Below are positions 17,721 to 27,307 of a stretch of DNA of 64,000 nt, piece by piece. This stretch comes from an uncultured Pedobacter sp. GTDB lineage: Bacteria; Bacteroidota; Bacteroidia; Sphingobacteriales; Sphingobacteriaceae. A program made the position numbers and the translations under genes. A model generated the notes under the pieces. It had not been told where the DNA came from. It ran no database searches and worked only from the letters and a program-made list of their open reading frames with translations. Location of the stretch: positions 78,470 through 142,469 of the forward strand of contig NZ_CAJYOJ010000079.1 of assembly GCF_913776295.1 (NCBI RefSeq), read 5' to 3'. The number at the start of each line of letters is the position of its first letter. The first letter of the stretch is position 1.

Positions 17721-18852
17721 GGTGTTATTTTTAACGCTTAAAACTTTTAGTCTTACCGGTGGCATCGAGAAGGTTTGCAGAAGCTTGTGCCGTGTGTTGT
17801 ACGATTTGAGTGAGGAAGACCTTCTGCAGTCGACAGTCTATTCCATGTATGACAAAAATACCGACCGCGATTCCAGGTACCTGAGCAAAAAGCAATTCGA
17901 GGGTTTTAATGGCAACAGAGAACGATTTGTAATACAATCTTTTTTAAGTGGGTTAAAAGCAGATGTAATTTTGCTAAGTCATATCCATTTGATCAATATT
18001 GTCTATTTCATCAAAAAAATACATCCTCATAAAAGAATCTATTTATTGGCCCATGGGATAGAGATTTGGAAAAAGCTTTCAGATGCCAAGCTTAAGATGT
18101 TAAATCAGTTGGATAAAATTATTTGTGTAAGCCATTTCACGGCAAATAAGATTATGGAAATGCATCACATTCCGGTATCCCAACTTGAGATATTAAATAA
18201 TTGCCTCGATCCTTTTTACCATCTGCCCAGCCATTTCGATAAACCACAGATTTTATTGGACCGCTATCATTTAAATCATGATAATACCGTGTTATTCTCC
18301 CTATCCCGGTTGTCTTCTTCAGAGAAGTACAAAGGATACGACCATACCATCGAACTGCTGCCTCAACTATTGGAGAAATACCCGAACCTGGTTTACCTTT
18401 TGGGTGGCAAATGGGATACTGTAGAAAAGAAACGTTTAGATGATTTAATTGCTGTAAACCACCTGCAGAAACACATCAGGCTGATTGGTTTTATTGATGA
18501 GGCTGAACTTACCGAACACTTTTTACTGTCTGACATTTTTATCCTCCCGAGTAAAAAAGAAGGATTTGGAATTGTATTTATCGAAGCCATGGCCAGTGGC
18601 CTTAGGGTAATTGCGGGGAATAAAGATGGCAGTGCAGATGCGCTTAAAAATGGGTCGCTTGGTTTATTAGTTGATCCTGATGATCAGGAAGGCATACTAA
18701 ATGGTATATCTCGGTTGCTAAAACATGACCAGACCAATAAAGAGAAAAAAAATCTTCAGGAAGAATGTATGCAAGCATTTGGATATAAACAGTACTTAAA
18801 CTCCATCCGAAACCTGCTGCTTGATGAACAAATCAGTTCCAATCAGATTTAA
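17710..18852 (+). CDS. GT4 family glycosyltransferase
   Basis: GT-B fold transferase of 380 residues. The N-terminal acceptor half begins IKVLFLTLKTFSLTGGIEKV. The donor half has FSLSRLSSSEKYKGYD and the EX7E signature in KKEGFGIVFIEAMASG. I start it at ATG 17710 rather than 36 codons earlier because the extension would lie inside asnB in another frame and the GT4 strand starts exactly here. Sugar specificity is unknown. Confidence 0.9.
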   Translation: MPIKVLFLTLKTFSLTGGIEKVCRSLCRVLYDLSEEDLLQSTVYSMYDKNTDRDSRYLSKKQFEGFNGNRERFVIQSFLSGLKADVILLSHIHLINIVYFIKKIHPHKRIYLLAHGIEIWKKLSDAKLKMLNQLDKIICVSHFTANKIMEMHHIPVSQLEILNNCLDPFYHLPSHFDKPQILLDRYHLNHDNTVLFSLSRLSSSEKYKGYDHTIELLPQLLEKYPNLVYLLGGKWDTVEKKRLDDLIAVNHLQKHIRLIGFIDEAELTEHFLLSDIFILPSKKEGFGIVFIEAMASGLRVIAGNKDGSADALKNGSLGLLVDPDDQEGILNGISRLLKHDQTNKEKKNLQEECMQAFGYKQYLNSIRNLLLDEQISSNQI

Positions 18853-18942
18853 TTTGACTAATGGTGTTGGTTAGCGTTTAGAGAACCAGGTAAAGAAACA
18901 AAGGCATGAAAACAACAAAAAAGACATCATCACGGTGATATT

Positions 18943-19797
18943 ATGGTTAAAGAAGAGCACGAGTGGACCATTGAGGCAGATTCCTCTTTATTTGATCTAA
19001 AGCTAACTGAAGTTTGGGCCTACCGCGACCTGTTGGTGCTATTGGTCAGAAGAGATTTTGTTTCATTTTACAAACAGACCATTTTAGGCCCGCTTTGGTT
19101 TTTTATTCAACCTTTGTTTACCACCATCATTTTTACCTTTATTTTTGGCAATCTGGCGGGTATCTCAACGGATAGTTTACCGAAGCCTTTATTTTATATG
19201 GCTGGCATCACCGCCTGGAATTATTTTGCAGATTGTTTGACCAAAACCTCATCAGTTTTTAAGGATAATGCAGCCATTTTTGGAAAGGTATATTTCCCAA
19301 GATTAATTATGCCACTTAGTATTGTGGTCAGCAATTTGGTAAGGTTTGGGGTACAGATGGCCTTATTTCTGATTTTAATGGCCTATTATTATATTTCTGG
19401 TGCTCATTTTGGAATCAGCTGGGCCATCTGTCTCTTCCCTATCATTGTCATATTAATGGCTTTACTGGGTTTAGGCGCCGGAATGATCATCTCTGCCATG
19501 ACCACCAAATACAGGGATCTGGCTTTTCTGATCACTTTTGGTGTACAGTTGTTGATGTACGCTACGACGGTGATTTACCCCCTCTCGGAAGCGATCAAAA
19601 AATATCCGGCATATGCCTGGATCATTGAATATAACCCGATGACGCCGATTATCGAAACATTCCGCTATGGTTTTCTGGGTGAAGGAAGTTTTAGCTGGTT
19701 TAGCTTAGGCTACGCCACAATGGTAACCATAGTTTTGTTGTTGTTTGGCACTTTGGTATTTAATAAGGTAGAACGGAATTTTGTAGATACGGTATAA
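18943..19797 (+). CDS. ABC-2 type polysaccharide export permease (Wzm-like)
   Basis: Membrane subunit of an O-antigen/teichoic-acid-type exporter, 284 residues with six hydrophobic segments. The N-terminal cytoplasmic helix before TM1 includes YRDLLVLLVRRDF (about 27-39), followed by GPLWFFIQPLFTTIIFTFIF, typical of Wzm/TagG. A second conserved loop is TKYRDLAFL (about 187-195). It is paired with the ATPase gene 49 nt downstream. Confidence 0.93.
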   Translation: MVKEEHEWTIEADSSLFDLKLTEVWAYRDLLVLLVRRDFVSFYKQTILGPLWFFIQPLFTTIIFTFIFGNLAGISTDSLPKPLFYMAGITAWNYFADCLTKTSSVFKDNAAIFGKVYFPRLIMPLSIVVSNLVRFGVQMALFLILMAYYYISGAHFGISWAICLFPIIVILMALLGLGAGMIISAMTTKYRDLAFLITFGVQLLMYATTVIYPLSEAIKKYPAYAWIIEYNPMTPIIETFRYGFLGEGSFSWFSLGYATMVTIVLLLFGTLVFNKVERNFVDTV

Positions 19798-19846
19798 GTT
19801 ACTGCATATGTGTGTTGCCCACCCCATATAATCTGAATATATTTAA

Positions 19847-21070
19847 ATGTCAGACATTGCCATTAAAGTAGAAAATTTAAGTAAAGCCTATCAACTTGGG
19901 CAAATCGGAACCGGCACCATCAGTCGCGATCTGGAACGATGGTATGCACGCATCAGGGGAAAAGAAGATCCTTTCTTGCGTATTGGTGAAAGCAATGATC
20001 AAAATACCAAAAGTGAAAGCGATGTAGTATGGAGCTTAAAAGATATCAATTTTGAAATCGAACAAGGAGATGCGGTTGGAATTATCGGCAGAAATGGGGC
20101 CGGCAAAAGCACTTTGCTTAAAATACTCAGTAAGGTGACCGCGCCTACTACCGGTAAGATATCTGGCCGTGGCCGCATAGCCAGTTTGTTAGAAGTAGGC
20201 ACAGGCTTCCATCCCGAGTTGAGCGGCCGGGAAAACATCTTTTTAAATGGCGCCATTTTGGGCATGCGCAAAAAAGAAATCCAGCGCAAACTGGATGAAA
20301 TTGTAGATTTTGCCGGGATAGAAAGATATCTGGATACGCCGGTAAAAAGATACAGCTCAGGCATGTATGTTCGTTTAGCATTTGCTGTTGCTGCACATCT
20401 GGAAAGTGAGATACTGATTGTAGATGAGGTACTTGCCGTGGGAGATGCCGAGTTTCAGAAAAAATGTTTGGGCAAAATGGGCGAAGTGAGTAAGGGGGAA
20501 GGAAGGACTGTGCTTTTTGTGAGCCATAATATGGATTCGATAAACAGGCTTTGTAAGAATGCACTTCTATTATCAAAAGGTGAAAATGTAGGCATTGGAA
20601 AAACCTCAGATATCATAAAAAAATATAATGATAGTGATGCAATTAGAAACGAGTGTTATTTTAAGAATCAGTATATCAAATATTTAAAAATTGATCAGAT
20701 TGAGGATAATGTTATTTTAGAATGTAAATATGAAAATTGTGCTGAGTTTTTCTTCCCCTGCTTAGGTTTCGTTGTAAATGACGCTAATAATCATAAAATT
20801 TTTGGTACCAACCCTAAATTACAGCCACCTCAACAAGCCATCATAAAATCAGACAAAGGAATATTACGGGTATTAATTACAAACCCAAAACTGCTAAATG
20901 GGACTTATAATATTTCGATTTGGTTTGGAGATGGAACTACGGATTATTTTTTTGAAGAAAACATACTATCTTTTGAAATCTTGAATATGGTCAGGTACGC
21001 AGAAGATACAAGCGCTTCTGATAACGGCCCAATTGCGCCGGAAGTAAAGTGGCATCAAATACTCCATTAA
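19847..21070 (+). CDS. polysaccharide ABC transporter ATPase (Wzt-like)
   Basis: Cytoplasmic ATPase of 407 residues. Walker A GRNGAGKST (81-89), signature YSSGMYVRLA (about 167-176) and Walker B ILIVDEVLAVGD (about 187-198) are all intact. Residues from about 250 on form an extra C-terminal domain, as in Wzt proteins whose C-domain recognises the finished glycan end. This suggests a polymer capped by a terminal modification before export, consistent with the methyltransferases downstream. Confidence 0.94.
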   Translation: MSDIAIKVENLSKAYQLGQIGTGTISRDLERWYARIRGKEDPFLRIGESNDQNTKSESDVVWSLKDINFEIEQGDAVGIIGRNGAGKSTLLKILSKVTAPTTGKISGRGRIASLLEVGTGFHPELSGRENIFLNGAILGMRKKEIQRKLDEIVDFAGIERYLDTPVKRYSSGMYVRLAFAVAAHLESEILIVDEVLAVGDAEFQKKCLGKMGEVSKGEGRTVLFVSHNMDSINRLCKNALLLSKGENVGIGKTSDIIKKYNDSDAIRNECYFKNQYIKYLKIDQIEDNVILECKYENCAEFFFPCLGFVVNDANNHKIFGTNPKLQPPQQAIIKSDKGILRVLITNPKLLNGTYNISIWFGDGTTDYFFEENILSFEILNMVRYAEDTSASDNGPIAPEVKWHQILH

Positions 21071-21082
21071 ATTTTAATAATC

Positions 21083-21973
21083 ATGTATTTTTCTTGTATA
21101 GTTACTTGTTACAACCGTGAAAAGGAAATAGCCAGGTCTATACAAAGTATTCTTGATCAAACCTTCCAAAATTTTGAAATCTTACTTATCGATGATTGTT
21201 CTACTGATCATAGTGTAAAAATTGTAGAAAGTTTTAATAGTTCGAAAATTAGGATAATCCATCACGAGTTTAATAAAGGTCAAAACGCGGCACTAAATAC
21301 CGGAGTGAATAACGCTAGCTATGATTTTCTGGCTTTTTTGGACAGTGATGATACTTGGTTGCCAAATTATTTGCAGGAAATGCAACAAACATATCTTAAA
21401 CATCCAGATGCTGCGTTTGCTTATTGTAGCCTTGTAAATGGACCTATTTGGACTTTGGAGGGGGCAGATAAATATCCAGATATATTAAATCAAGGCTTCT
21501 TATCCTCAATGATCAGTATTACAGCCAGGAAAAGTGTTGTTAAGGGTATAAATGGATTTGATTTGAGATACAAAATTTGCCAGGATGATGATTTTTGCTT
21601 TCGACTGGCCAAGAATCATTCATTTAAAGTCATCAAAAAACAACTGGCGCATGTACATGGAGCAACAAACTCAATGACCAAAAATCAAACTGAAGTTGCA
21701 AAAGGATGGGATTTCTTATTTGATGATTATAAAAAAGATATTTTAGTTTTTTGTGGCGCAAGAACTTATGCCCGCCATATGCTGAATGTTTCTATGCAAT
21801 ATTTTAATTGCAATGAAATGATAGCGGGGTTTAAATGTTACGTTAAAGGTGTCTATTTTTTTTTAAGGCCGTCAAATAATTTATTTCCTTTTACAGTCAA
21901 GGAGTTTTTCGTTATTAACAAGAAATTGTTCTCAATATTTTTAAGAAAAATTAAACGCATATTTATAAAGTAA
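21083..21973 (+). CDS. GT2 family glycosyltransferase
   Basis: GT-A transferase of 296 residues. SCIVTCYNREKEIARSI (about 4-20), LLIDDCSTDHSV (about 36-47) and the DXD-like motif LDSDDTW (about 88-94) define GT2. The donor is unknown. It lies 12 nt after the Wzt-like gene and 1 nt before the cupin gene, so it is in one transcription unit. From here to about 35300 the genes look visibly more A+T-rich than the glycolytic and division genes, as is common for variable glycosyltransferase blocks. Confidence 0.9.
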   Translation: MYFSCIVTCYNREKEIARSIQSILDQTFQNFEILLIDDCSTDHSVKIVESFNSSKIRIIHHEFNKGQNAALNTGVNNASYDFLAFLDSDDTWLPNYLQEMQQTYLKHPDAAFAYCSLVNGPIWTLEGADKYPDILNQGFLSSMISITARKSVVKGINGFDLRYKICQDDDFCFRLAKNHSFKVIKKQLAHVHGATNSMTKNQTEVAKGWDFLFDDYKKDILVFCGARTYARHMLNVSMQYFNCNEMIAGFKCYVKGVYFFLRPSNNLFPFTVKEFFVINKKLFSIFLRKIKRIFIK

Positions 21974-21974
21974 A

Positions 21975-22424
21975 ATGATTGAAAAAGTATTTTTTCAAGA
22001 AATTCAACTCGCTATTATTATAAGAGCCAACTACAAAAAGCAAGGCATCTCCTTTTTTACACCAGGTGATTTTTCTCAACAATTAGGCTATATGAACAGG
22101 CCGGAGGGATATATTATTGATCCACATGTTCACAATTTGGTCGAAAGAAAAGTTACCTTAACTCAAGAGGTTCTATACATTAAATCAGGAAAAGTTAGAG
22201 TAGATTTTTATAATGATGAGCAAGATTATTTAGAAAGCCGGATTGTAGAAACCGGCGATGTAATCTTATTAGCCTCAGGGGGACATGGTTTCGAAATGCT
22301 GGAGAATACCGAAATGATCGAAATTAAACAAGGCCCCTATTGTGGTGATGAGGATAAAGTTAGATTTGATCATCCACCTGAAAAAATAAACCTTACTTCA
22401 AATAAAAATGAACCAGAATTTTAA
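21975..22424 (+). CDS. cupin-fold protein in the polysaccharide locus
   Basis: Protein of 149 residues without a known name. DPHVHN (about 53-58) followed by a beta-rich core with LYIKSGKVRVDFY (about 73-85) and GDVILLASGGHGFEML (about 95-110) fits a single cupin barrel. Such proteins near sugar methyltransferases and aminotransferases can be ketoisomerases, epimerases or simple sugar-binding proteins, and the sequence alone does not decide. It overlaps the methyltransferase gene by 17 nt. Confidence 0.75.
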   Translation: MIEKVFFQEIQLAIIIRANYKKQGISFFTPGDFSQQLGYMNRPEGYIIDPHVHNLVERKVTLTQEVLYIKSGKVRVDFYNDEQDYLESRIVETGDVILLASGGHGFEMLENTEMIEIKQGPYCGDEDKVRFDHPPEKINLTSNKNEPEF

Positions 22425-23163
22425 CCTATATAGTCAATATTATGATCTTTTATACCAGGATAAAGATTATGGGGCAGAAGCTGATTATCTTCATCAATTA
22501 ATCAATCGATATCGTCCTAAAAGTACAAGTATTTTAGAATTAGGATCTGGAACAGGCAAACATGCTAATTTGCTGGCTGAGAAAAACTATAATATACTTG
22601 GTCTAGAGCGGAGTGCTGAAATGGTTGAAATTGCTAATAGGACAAAGACTAAAAATGTTGATTTTAAAATAGCAGATATTACTGAATTTCAGACAAATCA
22701 ATCTTTTGATGTAGCTGTATCACTTTTCCATGTGATCAGCTATCTTACCGATAACCAAAGTTTAATTAATACATTTAAGAATGTTCATCGGCATTTAAAT
22801 GAAAACGGGCTTTTTATTTTTGATGTCTGGCACAGTTCAGCAGTAAATTTTCAGGTACCAGAAAAACGCACCAAAACGCTTCAGAACGAAGTGATTCAGG
22901 TTACCAGGCATGCAAATCCTATTATTGATACCGAACAGAATATAGTAGAGGTAAATTATACCATAAAGGTGAAGGACTTAGAAGATGGCACAACGTTTCA
23001 TATTGAAGAATCGCATCCTATGCGCCATTTTTCTAAACCAGAAATCGAATTATTGGCTTATGCCACCGGATTTGAAGTAATTCATAAAGAGGAGTTTTTG
23101 ACCAAAGCCATTCCTTCTGCAGAAACCTGGGGCGTATGTTACATTTTAAAAAAATTATCATGA
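22408..23163 (+). CDS. class I SAM-dependent methyltransferase
   Basis: Soluble methyltransferase of 251 residues. Motif I ILELGSGTGKHANLL (about 42-56), the acidic end of strand 2 (LGLERS) and motif IV region VAVSLFHVISYL (about 107-118) are clear. The context between a cupin and a sugar aminotransferase suggests methylation of a nucleotide-activated amino sugar, or capping of the growing glycan. The start lies within the cupin gene; the stop overlaps the aminotransferase start in an ATGA arrangement. Confidence 0.9.
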   Translation: MNQNFNLYSQYYDLLYQDKDYGAEADYLHQLINRYRPKSTSILELGSGTGKHANLLAEKNYNILGLERSAEMVEIANRTKTKNVDFKIADITEFQTNQSFDVAVSLFHVISYLTDNQSLINTFKNVHRHLNENGLFIFDVWHSSAVNFQVPEKRTKTLQNEVIQVTRHANPIIDTEQNIVEVNYTIKVKDLEDGTTFHIEESHPMRHFSKPEIELLAYATGFEVIHKEEFLTKAIPSAETWGVCYILKKLS

Positions 23164-24278
23164 ATCCAATCCCTGTTAATACGCCCCTACTTAACGGCAA
23201 TGAGTTAAAATATCTAACCGAATGTATTGAAACCGGCTGGATTAGTAGTGAAGGACCTTTTATCAGTAAATTCGAAGATAAACTTAGCGCTTACATCGGC
23301 CGTGATTATGGCGTGGCCGTGAGCAATGGTTCTGCCGCACTGGATATTGCGATTAAAGCTTTAAACATTGGTCCTGGCGACGAGGTTATAATGCCCACTT
23401 TCACAATTATCTCTCCAGCGCAATCTGTTGTTACTGCCGGTGCGCTACCTATATTGGTAGATAGTGACCCCTTAACCTGGAATATGGATGTTACACAGAT
23501 TGAGGCTAAAATAACTTCCAGAACCAAAGCCATTTTAGTGGTCCATATTTATGGACTACCAGTAGATATGGATCCGGTAATTGAAATAGCTAAAAAACAT
23601 AAACTTAAAATAATCGAAGATGCAGCAGAAATGCATGGCCAAACCTACAAGGGTAAAATGTGCGGCAGTTTCGGCGACATCAGCATTTTTAGTTTTTACC
23701 CGAATAAACACATTACTACGGGAGAAGGTGGCATGCTGCTATGTAACGATAAAGAACTAGCCGAAAGGTGCAAAAGACTTCGCAACCTTTGCTTTGAGCC
23801 AAACGGCCCTCGTTTCGTACATCATGAAATTGGCTGGAACTACCGGATGACCAACCTACAAGCAGCATTAGGTTTGGCCCAACTCGAACAGATAGACAGT
23901 TTTATCGAAAAGAAAAGAGGAATAGGCATAACTTATCAGAAAGGCCTTTCAGTTTTAAAAGATAAAGGTTACCAGTTACCTACGGAAAAAACTGACTTTA
24001 GCGGGAATATTTATTGGGTTTTTGGCCTGGTGGCACCAAGCGAAACTGAAAAGAAAAACATGGTTGCATATTTAGCCCAACACCAAATTGGTACAAGACC
24101 ATTTTTCTGGTGTATGCATGAGCAACCCGTGTTTCAGAAAATGGGGTTATTTAAAGATGAGAGATATCCAGTGGCGGAGAAATTGGCTAGAAATGGTTTC
24201 TATTTGCCTAGTGGATTAGGATTAACCCAAAATGAGCTAGATTGTATTGTAAATATCATCAATGAAAAAACCATTTAA
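23160..24278 (+). CDS. DegT/DnrJ/EryC1/StrS sugar aminotransferase
   Basis: PLP-dependent aminotransferase of 372 residues acting on a keto-sugar nucleotide, similar to perosamine synthases. NPLLNGNELKYL-like N-terminus, GWISSEGPFI (about 23-32), SNGSAALDIA (about 56-65), EDAAEMHGQ (about 154-162) and the Schiff-base Lys183 in FYPNKHITTGEGG are seen. I start it at ATG 23160, eight codons into the longest frame, because it overlaps the previous stop as ATGA. No 4,6-dehydratase is encoded nearby, so its substrate must be made elsewhere. Confidence 0.92.
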   Translation: MNPIPVNTPLLNGNELKYLTECIETGWISSEGPFISKFEDKLSAYIGRDYGVAVSNGSAALDIAIKALNIGPGDEVIMPTFTIISPAQSVVTAGALPILVDSDPLTWNMDVTQIEAKITSRTKAILVVHIYGLPVDMDPVIEIAKKHKLKIIEDAAEMHGQTYKGKMCGSFGDISIFSFYPNKHITTGEGGMLLCNDKELAERCKRLRNLCFEPNGPRFVHHEIGWNYRMTNLQAALGLAQLEQIDSFIEKKRGIGITYQKGLSVLKDKGYQLPTEKTDFSGNIYWVFGLVAPSETEKKNMVAYLAQHQIGTRPFFWCMHEQPVFQKMGLFKDERYPVAEKLARNGFYLPSGLGLTQNELDCIVNIINEKTI

Positions 24279-25449
24279 AATAGGCATTTGGATTAATGAA
24301 GACGATTTACCCGAAATTGGTGGAGGCTTCTCCTATACAGACCGACTTATAAAGGGCATTAATCTTAAAGAATTCGATGAAAGGCTTAAGATAGTTTTTA
24401 TTGGCTTCAATTTAAAAGGAAAATTTAATAAAGAGGCAATAAGCATTCCTTTCAACGAAAGCTATTTTCAGAAAAAAAAAGTCAACTTTTATCACAAGTT
24501 CTTTTCCTTGAATTTGGAGCGAAAAGACATCAGTAAGAATTATCTAAATGCCATATCACTCTTAAAAAGCAATGATATTCAATTGATTTTTTATACCAAT
24601 CCATATATTGCACTCAACAATTTCCCTTATATATGTATCAATTGGGACTTAGGTCATAAAAGCACATTTTCTTTTCCTGAACTTACAATGAATGGCGAAT
24701 TTATAAAGAGAGATACTTACTTTAATAAAGTATTGAACGAAGCGTTAATTGTTTGTTGTGAATCTGATAAGGGCAAAGAAGAGCTTACTACGTACTTCAA
24801 CATCAACCCCGATAGGATCAGAATACTTCCAATGTTTCCAGGCAGAATTGTGGATCCCGAAATAGAAATGCTAAAGCCAGAATGGATAACTTCAGATACT
24901 TTATTTTTTCTCTATCCAGCACAATTCTGGTCACATAAAAATCATTACAACCTTATAAATGGATTTAAGTTGTTTTGCGCAATATCTAAATATACAAAAT
25001 ACAAGTTAGTGCTTACAGGCAGTGATAAAGGGAACTTGAATTACATTAAAAATTTTATAACCGAAAGTGGTCTAGAGCACAATATTATTATCCCCGGCTT
25101 TATCAAAAATGAAGAGCTAAAATGGCTATATAAAAATGCTGAAGGATTGGTTTTTCCTTCATTTTTAGGACCAACAAATATGCCTCTTTTAGAAGCTCTA
25201 AGTTTAGGTTGTCCGATTGCTTGTTCAAACTTAACAGGCCATGCAGAGCTTTTGGGATCGACTGCTTTATATTTCGACCCAACGAATGAATTTGAAATCT
25301 TCAATGCCATGCTTTCTATGACTAAAGGAAAAAAGAAACCTAGCCCAGGGAAATCCAACATTGATCAAGAATTACAAATTCTTGAATCGATATTTATTGA
25401 CAGTATCCCTATTAGAAAAACTTGGGGACAATTTGATAAAATAAAATAA
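24262..25449 (+). CDS. GT4 family glycosyltransferase
   Basis: GT-B transferase of 395 residues. LPEIGGGFSYTDRLIKG (about 12-28) is the acceptor-side glycine-rich loop. The donor half has FLYPAQFWSHKNHYNLI, the LVLTGSDKG strand and the EX7E-like FPSFLGPTNMPLLEALSLG, matching mannosyltransferase-like GT4 enzymes. The start overlaps the aminotransferase by 17 nt and the end overlaps the next gene by 1 nt. Confidence 0.9.
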   Translation: MKKPFKIGIWINEDDLPEIGGGFSYTDRLIKGINLKEFDERLKIVFIGFNLKGKFNKEAISIPFNESYFQKKKVNFYHKFFSLNLERKDISKNYLNAISLLKSNDIQLIFYTNPYIALNNFPYICINWDLGHKSTFSFPELTMNGEFIKRDTYFNKVLNEALIVCCESDKGKEELTTYFNINPDRIRILPMFPGRIVDPEIEMLKPEWITSDTLFFLYPAQFWSHKNHYNLINGFKLFCAISKYTKYKLVLTGSDKGNLNYIKNFITESGLEHNIIIPGFIKNEELKWLYKNAEGLVFPSFLGPTNMPLLEALSLGCPIACSNLTGHAELLGSTALYFDPTNEFEIFNAMLSMTKGKKKPSPGKSNIDQELQILESIFIDSIPIRKTWGQFDKIK

Positions 25450-26315
25450 TGGTTATGAATGAACATAAGATATACTGTTCTATCATCATTCCTACACTAA
25501 ATTCACAATTAACCTTAAGGGATTGCCTTAAAAGCGTTTTTGATCAAAGCTTTAAAGATTTCGAAGTTATCATTGTTGATGGAAATTCTTCAGATCAAAC
25601 GATAAGTATAATAAACTCGTATCGAAATAAAAAAATAATAATCCATAAAGCAAAAAGCACCGGAATTTATAACGCTATGAACGAAGGTATAGCCATAGCA
25701 AATGGCAAATGGTTATATTTTCTTGGGAGCGACGACAAATTATGCAATAATAATGTTCTACAGATTATTTATAATGTTACATCTGAAACCAATATAAAGA
25801 TGGTCTATGGAAATGTTATTGGATCTGCATCAAAGAAGACTATAAAATCTCCCAATAAGCTATCATTAATTCGTACTGGATTTCATCATCAGGCTTTTTT
25901 TTATAAAGGAGAATTATTTTCTAAAAAACATGGGTATCGTAGTATTTTTAAAGTTTCGGCTGATTATTATTTCACATTAACTGAACTATTAAAGAGAAAA
26001 ACGAGCTACATTTATGTTGATGCTATGATTTGTGAATATGGAGAAAAAGGATTTAGTGCAACAAATGTTGATTATTTCTTTTTCTCAAAACATTATTCTA
26101 TTATTAAAGATGCGACAAAAGAATTTCCAAACGTGGATTTTAATCCTGAAATAATGACATCAATAAATTGTTGCTTATATCTAGCAAAAAAAAAAGAGCA
26201 TACTTTTAGTGCGTGGAGGGAGTTTATTATATGTTTAAATGCTGCAAAAATCTCCTTTAAAGAAAAACAAAGTCTAACATTGAGGATGGCAAAAAATACG
26301 ATTAAATTTTGGTGA
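25449..26315 (+). CDS. GT2 family glycosyltransferase
   Basis: GT-A transferase of 288 residues with SIIIPTLNSQLTLRDCL (about 11-27), VIIVDGNSSDQTI (about 39-51), the glycine/asparagine loop STGIYNAMNEGIA and LGSDDKL (about 93-99) as the DXD equivalent. It resembles the PuuA/WcaE-like subgroup. ATG at 25455 is an equally possible start. Strongly A+T-rich. Confidence 0.9.
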   Translation: MVMNEHKIYCSIIIPTLNSQLTLRDCLKSVFDQSFKDFEVIIVDGNSSDQTISIINSYRNKKIIIHKAKSTGIYNAMNEGIAIANGKWLYFLGSDDKLCNNNVLQIIYNVTSETNIKMVYGNVIGSASKKTIKSPNKLSLIRTGFHHQAFFYKGELFSKKHGYRSIFKVSADYYFTLTELLKRKTSYIYVDAMICEYGEKGFSATNVDYFFFSKHYSIIKDATKEFPNVDFNPEIMTSINCCLYLAKKKEHTFSAWREFIICLNAAKISFKEKQSLTLRMAKNTIKFW

Positions 26316-27307
26316 CATCTTTAGGGGTTTCAGTTATTATATGTTGCTATAATAGTAGTTCGCGAATTGGCCCTACATTAAAACACTTAGCTTTGCAGGA
26401 ATTTGATAGGGTCATAGACTGGGAAATTATACTTGTCGATAATACTTCTGCTGATGGTACTGCTGAGAAAGCCCGGTTATTCTGGAAAAGCTTTAATAAT
26501 AATTATATTAATAAGCTAAAGGTAGTTTACGAATCAACTCAGGGACTCAGCTACGCCCGGGAAAAGGGTATTTTAGAAGCCAATTATGATTTCCTGCTAT
26601 TCTGCGATGATGATAATTGGCTATGTCCAACCTATATACAAACAGTTTTCGACTTAATGTCAACCCATGATTCCATAGCTGCATTAGGAGGTTGTGGGAC
26701 AGCCTTTTTTGAAATAGTTCCTCCAGAGTTTGTGCGATTAAACCCAGGACCATATGCCGTAGGTCCACAATCAGAAAATGACGGTTATTTATCTCCTCTG
26801 CATACGCTTTATGGAGCAGGAACATCTTATAGAAAATCGGCATTAGCCAAACTAAGATCGAACGGATTTAATTTTTATCTGTCTGGTCGCTTGGGAAACA
26901 AATTGCTAAATGGAGAAGACCGGGAATTGAATTTCGCGCTCACGCTGCTCGGTTTTAAATCGTATTATTGCTCAAAGCTAACTTTTACTCATTTTATCAA
27001 TGCCGAGAGAAGCACTACCAAATATTATTTTGAAAACTTAAAAGGGAATTCTTATAGCTTTTATATTTTGCATGCTTATTATCTAACAGTTTTGCAAAAG
27101 TTTCAGGGCAGAGGCAGAATTAAAATCAGCTTTATTTGGAATTTCCTTTCCTATAATATCATCAGTTTGAAAAATCTGTTCTCTCAGAATTACTTGCCAA
27201 CGAGCAAAAAGATACAATTTTGGTTTTTAACAAATAAGCATTGGATAAAAAACCTGCGTACCTATCTTTCTGTCAGAGAAACTCTATCAAATCAAATCAA
27301 GTCTTAG
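26312..27307 (+). CDS. GT2 family glycosyltransferase
   Basis: GT-A transferase of about 331 residues: GVSVIICCYNSSSRIGPTL, LVDNTSADGTAEKA, then FCDDDNWL as the DXD motif and GEDRELNFAL in the acceptor region. I start it at GTG 26312, giving a GTGA overlap with the previous stop; TTG one codon upstream is the alternative. Next stop and start overlap by one base as TAGTG. Confidence 0.88.
   Translation: MTSLGVSVIICCYNSSSRIGPTLKHLALQEFDRVIDWEIILVDNTSADGTAEKARLFWKSFNNNYINKLKVVYESTQGLSYAREKGILEANYDFLLFCDDDNWLCPTYIQTVFDLMSTHDSIAALGGCGTAFFEIVPPEFVRLNPGPYAVGPQSENDGYLSPLHTLYGAGTSYRKSALAKLRSNGFNFYLSGRLGNKLLNGEDRELNFALTLLGFKSYYCSKLTFTHFINAERSTTKYYFENLKGNSYSFYILHAYYLTVLQKFQGRGRIKISFIWNFLSYNIISLKNLFSQNYLPTSKKIQFWFLTNKHWIKNLRTYLSVRETLSNQIKS

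Noticed and set aside
19999..20576. Long minus-strand frames antisense to the Wzt-like gene
   Set aside because: Mirror frames of a strongly coding gene; no domains.
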